The position numbers and the translations under genes are program-made. From NCBI RefSeq assembly GCF_029525575.1, contig NZ_JAPDIA010000007.1:124001-188000 (forward strand): 64,000 nt of DNA, written 5' to 3'. The notes below the pieces were generated by a model. It did no database searches, had not been told where the DNA came from, and saw only the letters and a list, made by a program, of their open reading frames with translations. The DNA comes from Cohnella rhizosphaerae. Its GTDB lineage: Bacteria; Bacillota; Bacilli; Paenibacillales; Paenibacillaceae. Positions 43,108 through 52,700 of this stretch are shown here, one piece after another (position 1 is the first letter of the stretch; every line of letters begins with the position of its first letter).

Positions 43108-45145
43108 ATGAACTTCAAGATCATGAACGTCCCAAGAGCGCTGCTTGCGTCCGCATTGATTTTTTCGCTAGGCCTGTTCAACCCAGTCCTGTATGTCGTA
43201 AAAACAAACGTCGCTTCAGCCCAATCGGGTGGTGCTTCCGCATCCACAGCCGCGCTCAGGCCGTCCGACCCGCAAGAGGTCGCCGCTTTTATGGATAGCT
43301 TCTTCGCGCGTCCGGAAGTGAAGGCTGCGCTGGCGGGCGCATCGGTTGTCATCGTGAAGGACGGCAAGGTGCTGCTGAACAAAGGCTACGGCTATGCGAA
43401 CGTGGAGACCCAGAAACCGGTAGACGAGCGCCATACGTTATTCCGACTGGCATCGATCTCCAAGACGTTCACTGCGATGGCGGTCATGCAGTTGGCCGAG
43501 CAGGGGAAGCTGGATCTGGATCTCGATGTGAACGGCTACCTAAAGGGCATGAAGATCGCCAATCGAACCGGCTCGCCGCTGACCGCCAGAGATCTGATGA
43601 CGCACACGAGCGGCTTTGATTTTACCGACATACCGGAGGATGAGGGCGACCCGGACGGTCCGGTCTACAGGCTGGATGCCTTCGTGGCGGACCACATGCC
43701 GACCGTCATCCGCAAGCCGGGAGAGGCGTTCCGTTATGACAATTACGGCTACAATTTGCTCGGGTATCTCGTTGAATGCGTCTCCGGACAGAAATTCGAG
43801 GATTATATCGAGAAGCATATTTTTAAACCGCTCGGTATGGACAATAGCCGGTTCGTGTATACGCCGGATTTGGCCGCCAAGCTGGCTACGCCGTATGACG
43901 CTTCCGGCGAGCCGATCGCGCAGTATACGACGTATCCGTACAACTCCCCGGACGGGGGCTTGATGTCGACCGGCGGGGATATGGCGCGGTTTATGCTCGC
44001 TGAGTTAAACGGGGGCAAGCTGGATAACCAGGCGGTTCTGCAAGAGAAGACCATGCAGGCGATGGAGCAGTACAGTGTGTCGATTCATCCGGATATCCCG
44101 GGCGTCGGCTACGGCTTCGAGTCGAGCTTCCCCAACTTCAATAACGGACAATTCGTTATCGACAAGAGCGGAGCGGGATCCGGCTTCCAGTCTCAGCAGT
44201 GGCTGCTTCCGGAGCAGAAGACGGGATTGTTTATCGCGCTCAACAGCGCCAAGGACGCCCGCAAGATGAGAAGCTTGCTGTTTCAAAGCTTCATGGATCA
44301 TTACTTCCCCAAACCGGTTACGTCTCCACCTTCTTATATGAACACGCTGAAGAGCGAGCTCCAATACCTGGAGGGTACCTACAGCGATCTGCGCCTGCCG
44401 GCATGGCATTACGAGGTTGAAGCGACCCATGGCGGATTGCTCGTGACCGACGCGTACGGCGTGCATGAACTGAAGCAGCTCAAGGATTTATTATTCATAG
44501 ACGATACAGGCCGGCTAGCCGCATTCAAGAAAGACGATAAGGGTCGCATTGCCTATTTCGAGTACAACAAAGCCGACAGTTGGTCGGAGCGGCTGCCGGA
44601 CGTGAAGCTGTATGCGGATGTGCCGCCAGATTCGCCTTATGCAAAGGATATCCGATATTTGCGGCAGCAGGGATTGCTGGAGCGGGAAGATCCGCTGAAC
44701 TTCAATCCGGAGCAGCCGATTACGAGAGCCCAGTTCATTGGGTGGCTCATTCCGACCTTCGGCATCAAGTTGTCCGAGGAGCCGATTATGTTCAAGGATA
44801 CCAGGAACAGCCCGTATGCGGCGGAGATTCAAACCGCGCTCGAGGGCGGCGTCATTACCGGCATGCCAAAGGGAACCTTCGAGCCGAATCGCTCCCTTAC
44901 TCGGCAGGAGGCAAGCCGTTATTCTTTCCCGGCTGCTACAGCTTGGACTCGGCATTATGCCGTCTGCCGAAGTTCAATTAAAAGGGAAAACCGACGCTTG
45001 GGCGCTTGACGGCGTTCAACATATTGTGGCGAGCGGCTACTATGGCCCGGAGGTCGCCCCCGATGCGGACGGGGCGTTCGATTATCGTTCAAGGCAGCCG
45101 ATGCTGCGACAAGAAGCGGCCGCGATGATACATCGTTACCCGTAA
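43108..45145 (+). CDS. SLH-anchored serine hydrolase (class C beta-lactamase/D-aminopeptidase fold), one frameshift
   Basis: The ATG at 43108 follows AAAGGAG. A signal peptide (LLASALIFSLGLFNPVLYVV) precedes a penicillin-binding-like domain with the nucleophile motif LASISKTF (SxxK), RYDNYGYNLLGY (YxN) and DKSGAGSGF as the likely third motif. A middle beta domain (LEGTYSDLRLPAWHYEVEAT) and SLH-like repeats follow (DIRYLRQQGLLEREDPLNFN, EIQTALEGGVITGMPKGTFE). An extra A at 44913-44914 breaks the last SLH; corrected it continues AVILSRLLQLGLGIMP and ends at 45145. Such enzymes cleave D-amino-acid peptides or esters at the wall. It sits between adhesin A and a two-component system. Confidence 0.88.
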
Positions 45146-45169
45146 GGAGCCCCGCAATCGCATAATGCT

Positions 45170-45194
45170 CGGCCATGCCGCTCCGGCATGGCCG
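45170..45194 (+). terminator. Hairpin after the serine hydrolase gene
   Basis: CGGCCATGCCG and CGGCATGGCCG form 11-bp arms around CTC, followed by a short T-rich tract. Confidence 0.65.
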
Positions 45195-45246
45195 TTATCC
45201 TTATTTGGTAGAATAATGCTATACTTGGACAGGAGGATCGATCGCG

Positions 45247-47521
45247 ATGACTACAGCGTCCCATCTGGCTACCCGGCATAAATATGGGCGGCGTCTCTAT
45301 ATGTCTCTCGTGTTCTTCATCCTGCTAGCCGCGTATATTCATATTCAAGCCCTCAAATCCCCGTATATCGGCCTTGTCCTAAAGCCGTTACCGGGGAGCG
45401 GTTGGCGGATTGAAGCCGTGGACGAGGGCGGCCTGGCCACGGATTGGCGTCTTCAGCCCGGGGATCGCGTCGTCATGCTGGATCCGGATGCGAAGCTGAC
45501 CCGAGAAGGGGAGTTCTACCGACTACGCCAAGCCGCCTATTTATCGGTAGCGCGACATGCGGAGGGGCTTACCAATTATCATCCGGCGAACCGACCCTTT
45601 TCAGCTTTCATTCTATCGATAGCGATGGAGGCGCTGCTGCTCGGACTTGCTGTCTACGCGCTTAGGAGACAGCCGGAGTCGGCGGTCATTCGTTCCTTTT
45701 TTCAACTTAAACTACTTGCTTGCGCTTGTTATTCTCAGCATTTACTCGCCGGAGGGCAGTCTGTCACAGCTTCTGCTGACCTATTGCTCCATTTGGCTTC
45801 CCTATTTACTGTTATCCTTCTATTTGCAGTTTATTTATCGCGCCTCCGTCTTCCGTCTTCAGAAGCTGAAGGGCGTCTTTTTGCTCGGTACCCTCGCGTT
45901 TACGTTTGTGATGACTTACTTTGTTGTCGCGGAGATCGAGATCTTCAAGTGGATCACGGACGTGCTCAATTGGGCGCTGCTCGGAACGACGCTACTGCTG
46001 GCGGGCGTCACCTTCCGAAGCTGGAGGCTGTTCGACCGGGTCGAGCGCAATCAACTGCTCATGCTCTTCGCCGGACTGCTTCTCAGCCTGCTGCCATACA
46101 CCTTTCTCTACGCGATACCCGTCCTGTTCCAGGAGCCCTTTATTTTGCCGTTGAAGTATGCGCTCATTGGTTTTGTCCCGTTCTCTCTCATCTTTACTTT
46201 TCTTCTCGTAAAGCGGAGCATGCTCGATATGCGCCTTCATTTCCCTCGGCTCGTCGTGCATGTGCTGTACTTTACGGCTGCATTTATGCTTCTTGTGCGA
46301 TCAGCCGAGGGCGTGCAGCCACGGCTTTATGTCCTGTTTGTCGTATTTATTGCGCTCACGCTCCTCTATCAAAGAGGGCTGCTGCGTTATCGGAGGAAGA
46401 CTGTCGTACAGGGAGAAAAGTTGGATCGCCAAAAGCGTGCGCTATCCGCAGATTTGGAATCCAGGCAGGCGACCCGCGAGCTTTTGGCGCTCCTGACCGA
46501 GACTGTCGGCAAGCGGCTGGGCACTCAGGATGTCTGCCTGCTCTGGCAGGATCGTGCGGTTCCCATCGTTCAAGGCACGGGATCCTACAAGGGGATCGGG
46601 AGTGAGCTGCTTGAACCAGATTATCGGAGGCCGGAGGAAGCGATGAACTGGCTCGCTTCTATTGGATTGAGCCGGTTGATCGAGCTGAGAAGTCCTTCAG
46701 GCAGCGGCGCAACGCTTGGCTATATTGGGATAGGGAAGGACGCTTCGGCATTCTCGGAAAAGGAGGTCGATGAGCCGCTGCGTGAGGCTGCCGAGTGGGT
46801 TGTGAGACTCATGTACCAAGCCGATTCCGGGCAGCGTGTCGTTCCGGCAGACAGCTCGCTGCTCGAAGCCCAGGAGGCGGAGCGGATCCGCACTTCGCAT
46901 TTCCTGCATGACCGGCTGCTTCAGAACCTGATCTTTGTATCGCGCGATCTGGAAGAGCTTTATGATACCGGAAAGCCGGACAAGGAGCGAGTCGCGCTGT
47001 GGCTGAAATGCATCTACGAATCCCAGAGCGACATTCGCGCCCTCTGCGACGATCTGCATCCGCCGATTATCGATCACGGGGACTTGCGATCGGCCATCGA
47101 GTGGCTGATCCGCAGCATGAAGCAAAGATCGCAGGACGGGGTCGAAGCCGAGCTGGTCTACGAGTTGGAGCCGCACGAGCCCCTGAATGAGCTTATTAAA
47201 TCGAACTTGTTCCGGGCGATTCGCGAACTGGTGAACAACGTCTTCAAGCATGCCGGAGCCACTCGATTAACGATTCATCTGTGGCGAGACGGACGCTATT
47301 TGTATTGCGGCGTTCGGGATAATGGGCGCGGCTTCGACGTTGCGACCGTGATGGCCTCGTCTGCAGCAGGGGAGAGGCGCTTTGGTATCCATTCCTTTTA
47401 CAATCAAATTCGGCAGCTTGGCGGGGAGACGGACATTCATTCGATACCAGGGAAGGGCACATCCGTTCATCTGATGCTGCCGCTCGATAGGGAGGAGCTA
47501 ACCGATGCAGTCCAAAATTAG
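45247..47521 (+). CDS. ComP-like membrane sensor histidine kinase, one frameshift
   Basis: The N-terminus has a membrane helix (LVFFILLAAYIHIQALK) and a PDZ-like extracytoplasmic segment (GWRIEAVDEGGLATDW, LQPGDRVVML), then several membrane helices. An extra T in 45697-45702 shifts the frame; corrected it runs VIRSFFNLNYLLALVILSIY. The catalytic part is of the HisKA_3/DegS type with TSHFLHDRLLQNLIFVSRDL, IRELVNNVFKHAGATRL, VRDNGRGFD and GERRFGIHS. The ribosome binding site is AGGAGG. Its stop overlaps the response regulator start. The architecture recalls quorum-peptide kinase ComP, but no pheromone gene was found nearby. Confidence 0.88.
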
Positions 47522-48140
47522 AGTCGTCCTGCTCGATGATCATCCCCTCGTGCTCGAAGGGCTGAAGAGACGGCTGGAGCAGGAGTCGGATATCGAGGTG
47601 CCTCGTACGTTCAGCGATCCGGTAGAACTGCTAGAGGGAATCGAGCTTTGCCAACCGGATGTGCTTGTCATGGACATCGCGATGCCGCGGATGAACGGAT
47701 TCGAGCTCGGTCAGAGGTTGAAGGAGAAGTACGGCCATACGCTTAAAATTATTGTGCTGTCCGGTTACATGTACGAGGAATTCTATAAGAAAGCGTACGA
47801 AATCGGCGTCCATGCTTACCTGTCCAAGCAAAGCCCCTATCCGCAAATCATTAACGCGATCAAGCAGAGCATGCTGGGCCATGCGCTTGTCGCGGAGAAC
47901 ATATGGCGTGCCGATCTGGAGAAGCTTACGCGGATGGAGCGAGACGTGCTGCGAAGAGTCGCGGAGGAAAAGACGAACAAGGAAATCGCAGCCGAGCTGT
48001 CCATCAGCCAGCGAACGGTTGAGTATCACATCACGTCCATCAACCAGAAGCTAGGTGTAAAGACGCGAATCGGCGCCGTCGCCAAAGGCTACGAAAAAGG
48101 TCTGCTTGGCTCGTTTTGGGAGGGGACGGACGATCGTTAG
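47505..48140 (+). CDS. NarL/ComA-like response regulator
   Basis: The 211-residue protein is intact. The receiver shows VVLLDDHPLVLEGLKRRLEQ, the phospho-Asp in VLVMDIAMPRMNGFEL, and a Lys in AYLSKQ. The C-terminal LuxR helix-turn-helix is LTRMERDVLRRVAEEKTNKE followed by ISQRTVEYHITSINQKL. It overlaps the kinase gene by 17 bp and forms a two-component pair with it. The flanking serine hydrolase and surface genes are plausible targets. Confidence 0.95.
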   Translation: MQSKIRVVLLDDHPLVLEGLKRRLEQESDIEVPRTFSDPVELLEGIELCQPDVLVMDIAMPRMNGFELGQRLKEKYGHTLKIIVLSGYMYEEFYKKAYEIGVHAYLSKQSPYPQIINAIKQSMLGHALVAENIWRADLEKLTRMERDVLRRVAEEKTNKEIAAELSISQRTVEYHITSINQKLGVKTRIGAVAKGYEKGLLGSFWEGTDDR

Positions 48141-48577
48141 AGGCGTTTTCAGGCTATAGGAAAATGAAGCGATTGCTGCCGAGGCGAAAGCGAAATATGC
48201 TGCGAATTATGTTTACAAACGAGGAAATGAAAAAGACATTTACAGACTGGGCCGCTACCGCCCAAGGAATGGTTGCCGGCTTCCGAGCTGTCTACAGTAA
48301 ACTCGTTGACGATCCTTGGATCGAGCAGCTTGTGAATGACCTTAAAGACGAAAGCGACGAATTTCGATTATGGTGGGCCCAGCATAACGTCAAGGCAGAG
48401 GAGAGTCGATTGAAGACGATCATTCATCCCAGTTTGGGCTATTTGAATTTTGAGGAAACCAGTTTTATGGTTGCAGATCATACGAGTTTAAGAATGAGTG
48501 TTTTTACACCGCAGGCGGGAACGGGAACCAAAGAAAAGATCATCCAGTTTTTATTGTCTGGCCAGTCAGAATTCTGA
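48116..48577 (+). pseudogene. MmyB-type ligand-binding domain fragment lacking its DNA-binding domain
   Basis: From about 48.19 kb the frame reads RNMLRIMFTNEEMKKTFTDW, DDPWIEQLVNDLKDESDEFR, LWWAQHNVKAEESR and FTPQAGTGTKEKIIQFL, the C-terminal half of MmyB-type XRE regulators such as those at 34.0 and 62.5 kb. No helix-turn-helix precedes it; the frame runs back into the response regulator gene. It is best read as a truncated gene. Confidence 0.75.
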
Positions 48578-48591
48578 TTGGCTTTTTTTTC
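48561..48591 (+). terminator. Terminator after the MmyB fragment
   Basis: GCCAGTCAGA and TGATTGGC flank AATTC-type loop bases in a near-perfect palindrome, followed by eight T. Confidence 0.8.
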
Positions 48592-48671
48592 TGTTTACTA
48601 TTTAATGCAAGATCAACCGTCGATCAGTGCTTTCCGGCGTAGATCTCCTGTCATGGTCCCATCGCCTTGAC

Positions 48672-48717
48672 AAGCGGAGACATCTCCGTTTATTATCAAA
48701 TGGAGAGGTCTCCGCTT
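48672..48717. promoter_or_regulatory. Long hairpin upstream of the metallo-hydrolase gene
   Basis: AAGCGGAGAC (48672-48681) pairs with GTCTCCGCTT (48708-48717), with inner TCTCC/GGAGA pairing. It has no strong U run for the downstream direction, so it may be a leader structure or a bidirectional terminator. Confidence 0.5.
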
Positions 48718-48773
48718 ATTGTTATCATAGGGCAAACGGCTGTCATTCTTATAACTGAAGGAGTACGTTGCAT

Positions 48774-49424
48774 ATGCAGATTAAATGGTATGGCCATTCT
48801 TCTTATCTGCTGACTTCGGATGCCGGAACGAGGGTCCTCATCGATCCCTACTTTAAGTTTCTTGGCTATCGCATGCCGGTTCCGGTTGAATCGGATATTG
48901 TCGTGGTTACGCATAATCATGGCGATCACAATAAAGTTAACGCCGCATCGGGTGATTACTTGCTGGTGAACGAGCCGAAAGAATACAATTGCGGCGATGT
49001 GAGCATTAGTGGTTTCAAGACTTTCCACGATAAGGTGAACGGCAAGAAAAGAGGGCCCAATATTATTTTCCGCTTCCGGATGGATGGACTGACGATCTGC
49101 CATTGCGGGGATCTGGGGCATCTGCTTACAGAAGAACAAGTCAAAGAAATCGGCAAAGTGGACGTTCTTATCGTGCCCGTTGGGGGAAGGGCGACGCTCG
49201 CCGGGGCGGAAGCCGCTCAAGTGATGCGTCAATTGCATGCGACCGTAGCGATTCCGATGCATTATAGCACGAAGGCTTTGGGAATTCTCGGAAGGTTCTT
49301 CTTCGCTAAGGTGGAAAAATTCCTCGAGGCTGCCGGGACACGGACGACAGACGTAAAGTCGTTGAACGTGTCCAAGGAAAGCCTTGCCCAATATGCTGGC
49401 GTCGTTACTATGCAGTATGAATAG
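48774..49424 (+). CDS. Metallo-beta-lactamase-fold metal-dependent hydrolase, UPF0173-like
   Basis: The intact protein of about 216 residues starts at ATG 48774 behind GAAGGAG. IKWYGHSSYLL and VLIDPYF open the fold; VVVTHNHGDHNKV is the metal site corresponding to HxHxDH. ICHCGDLGHLLTEEQ and VAIPMHYSTK supply further metal ligands. Substrate unknown. Its last 33 codons are duplicated at 36.44-36.54 kb. It heads duplicated block B; the MalT-like regulator expected behind it survives only as scraps. Confidence 0.9.
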   Translation: MQIKWYGHSSYLLTSDAGTRVLIDPYFKFLGYRMPVPVESDIVVVTHNHGDHNKVNAASGDYLLVNEPKEYNCGDVSISGFKTFHDKVNGKKRGPNIIFRFRMDGLTICHCGDLGHLLTEEQVKEIGKVDVLIVPVGGRATLAGAEAAQVMRQLHATVAIPMHYSTKALGILGRFFFAKVEKFLEAAGTRTTDVKSLNVSKESLAQYAGVVTMQYE

Positions 49425-49541
49425 AAACGGTTTCGTCCTGAGGTTAGAGCAGTCGAATTTGTTTGCGTTCCCGCTGGACGATGCTTCATACAGCATGGTG
49501 CTGTATGAATGGAACCAAGTGGAGGAAGCCGAGGCTAGCGG
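49425..49541 (+). pseudogene. Scraps of a MalT-like regulator gene
   Basis: About 50 bp after the hydrolase stop match the regulator gene at 37.67-37.71 kb (GGTTAGAGCAGT then TTTGTTTGCGTTCCCGC), joined to about 45 bp that match 38.40-38.45 kb (GCTTCATACAGCATGGT). Everything else of the regulator is missing. The order matches block A, showing an internal deletion in block B. Confidence 0.85.
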
Positions 49542-49585
49542 ACCATAGACGATCCCATTCGGGACATCGGCTATGGTCTGTTTTT
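49542..49585 (+). terminator. Terminator upstream of adhesin B
   Basis: ACCATAG and CTATGGT arms followed by a T run, identical in design to 39400-39443 before adhesin A. Confidence 0.7.
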
Positions 49586-49723
49586 GTTGTCGCGCGCGCA
49601 AGCGCTCGACTTCTTTTGACAAATAGAGAGTCTTTTCATGGTGTCTATAACTTTCTCTAGATGCGTCCTTGTCGGTTTTCTTATAACTTTGAATTTGGCA
49701 CCGTTTCTTAAGGAGGAACAAGC

Positions 49724-52700
49724 ATGCGTAACCCTTACAAAGTAAAACCGATTATAGCGTTTGTTATGGTTCTCCTGTTGACGGCGTTCCCATTGATCGA
49801 TGGTTTCGGGGGCAAGGCCTATGCCGATAGCCGGAAGGTTATTGTCACGGTGGTAGGCACAGGAGCGAGGGGGGGCCTCGGGAGATGGAGGACCGGCGAC
49901 GTCGGCCCAGTTGAATTCTCCTCAGAACGTCGTTTTCGACAGCGCCGGGAACATGTACATCTCCGATCAGAACGAGAACCGGGTTCGCAAGGTCGATGCG
50001 CTGACCGGAGAGATCAGCACGTTGGCGGGTACGGGAACCAGCGGCGATTCAGGCGACGGAGGTCAGGCGGCATCGGCGCAATTGTCTTCGCCTTACGCCC
50101 TTGCGTTCCACGACGGCGAGTTGTACATCGGGGGGATTCGGAACGGTCAGAAAGGTCGATCTCCCCCTCTGGAACGATCAGCACGGTGGCGGGCAACGGA
50201 AGTTGCAATGACGGTGCCGACATTGGAGATGGGGGGCCGGCCATATCGGCCAACCTATGCTGGATCCGGGGCCTTGCGTTTGACAGCCATGGCAATATGT
50301 ATATCTCGAGCACGAACGATGCCCGCGTTCGGAAGGTCAATGCGTTGACAGGAATCATCAGCACGGTGGCAGGTACGGGAGAGCAAGGTTATTCAGCGGT
50401 CGAGACGTCCGCGGCGTTGTCGCCCTTAACCGCGGTGGCCGGATTGGCCGTGGACGACGAGGACAATCTGTATATTGTCGAGGAATACTCCTCAAGCACG
50501 AACGGATTTATTCGCAAAGTAGATCCGTCAGGCAACATCAGCATTGTGGCCGGAGGAGGCAACCTGGAGACGGGTCCGGCTACTTCCGTTAATTTAAACG
50601 GTCCGATCGGCCTGACCTTCCACAACGGCGAGCTCTTTATCTCAACTTACACGACGATACTCAAATTAGACCTAGCTGCAGGCACGATCAGCAAAGTTGC
50701 GGGATCAGGGAATACCGGCTATTCGGGCGACGGCGGTCCCGCCTCCGCTGCCAATTTATTTTCACCTAACGGCGTCGCCTTTGACGGCGATGGTTATCTG
50801 CATATTGCGGATACAGAGAACCATGTGGTCCGGAGAATCGGCGAGTCCAATGATGCCGGCTTGAGCAGCCTGACCTTGTCCAGCGGCAGCCTGAGTCCGG
50901 GGTTCTCTTCGGGAACCACGGACTACACGGCCGTCATACCAAGCAGCGAGAGCAGCATTACGGTCACGCCGACCGTCAGGGACAGCTACGCAACGGTGGA
51001 GGTCAACGGTACGGCGGTAACGAGCGGCATGGAATCTGGCGCTATCGACTTGAGCGTGGGAGACACTGTGGCGATCGTCGTGACGGCAGAGGATGGCACG
51101 AAGAAGACGTACAAAGTGACACGGACGTCGCTCAGCAATGCGAACCTGAGCAGCCTGACGTTGTCGAGCGGCGTCCTAAGCCCAACGTTCGCGCCGGGCA
51201 CGACGGGCTACGCGGCGAGCGTGGCGAACGGCGTGAGCAGCATCGCGGTTACGCCGACGGTGAGCGACAGTAACGCGACGGTGAAGGTGAACGGAACGAC
51301 GGTGACGAGCGGTGCGGCTTCGGGTGCCATTACCCTGAGCGTGGGGGACAACCCGATATCGGTCGTCGTGACGGCACAGGACGGCACGACGACGAGCACG
51401 TACGCCGTGATGGTGACTAGAGCGCCAAGCGGCAATGCGAACCTGAGCAGCCTGACGTTGTCGAGCGGCAGCTTGAGTCCGGCGTTTGCAGCGGGCACGA
51501 CGGGCTACACGGCGAGCGTGGCGAACGGCGTGAGCAGCATCACGGTTACGCCGACGGTGAGCGACAGTAACGCGACGGTGAAGGTGAACGGAACGACGGT
51601 GACGAGCGGTGCGGCTTCGGGTGCCATTACCCTGAGCGTGGGGGACAACCCGATATCGGTCGTCGTGACGGCACAGGACGGCACGACGACGAGCACGTAC
51701 GCCGTGATGGTGACTAGAGCGCCAAGCGGCAATGCGAACCTGAGCAGCTTGACGTTGTCGAGCGGCAGCTTGAGTCCGGCATTTGCAGCGGGCACGACGA
51801 GCTACGCGGCGAGCGTGGGGAACGGCGTGAGCAGCATCACAGTTACGCCGACGGTGAGCGACAGTAACGCGACGGTGAAGGTGAACGGTACGACCGTGAC
51901 AAGCGGTGCGGCCTCGGGTGCCATTACCCTGAGCGTCGGGGACAACCCGATATCGGTCGTCGTGACGGCGCAGGACGGCACGACGACGAAGACGTACGCC
52001 GCGACAGTGACTAGAGCGCCAAGCGGCAACGCGAGCCTGAGCAGCTTGACGTTGTCGAGCGGCGTCCTAAGCCCGACGTTCGCGCCGGGCACGACGAGCT
52101 ACGCGGCGAGCGTGGCGAACGGCGTGAGCGGCATCACGGTTACGCCGACGGTAAGCGACAGTAACGCGACGGTGAAGGTCAACGGTACGACCGTGACGAG
52201 CGGTGCGGCCTCGGGAGCGATCAACCTAAGCGTCGGGGACAACCCGATATCGGTCGTCGTGACGGCGGAGGACGGCACGACGACGAGCACGTACGCCGTG
52301 ACGGTGACTAGAGCTGCGACGATTGCCGGCGGAGACAGCGTCAGCAGGAGTGCGAATGCAAGCCTGAGCGGCTTGACGCTGTCGAGCGGGAGCTTGAGTC
52401 CGGCGTTTGCAGCGGGCACGACGGGCTACGCGGCAAGCGTGGCGAACGGCGTGAGCAGCATCACGGTTACGCCAACCTTAAGCGACCGTACCGCGACGGT
52501 GAAGGTGAACGGTGCGACGGTGACGAGCGGCTCGGCATCCGGCGCCATCGGCCTGAGCGTGGGGGACAACCTGATTACGGTCGCGGTGACGGCACAGGAC
52601 GGCACGACGACGAGGACGTACATCGTGACGGTGAAGCGAGCAGGCGATAGCGCCTCGCCGCCAGCCTCGCCGGGCCCTCTTCTCAACGATGCCATCACGA

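Noticed and set aside
48696..49721. A 341-codon minus-strand frame opposite the metallo-hydrolase
   Set aside because: It overlaps a gene with complete metal-binding motifs and repeats antisense text of both duplicated blocks.
40708..52640. Regular repeats as a CRISPR array
   Set aside because: The 297-bp units are in-frame protein repeats with no unique spacers between short direct repeats, and no cas genes are present.
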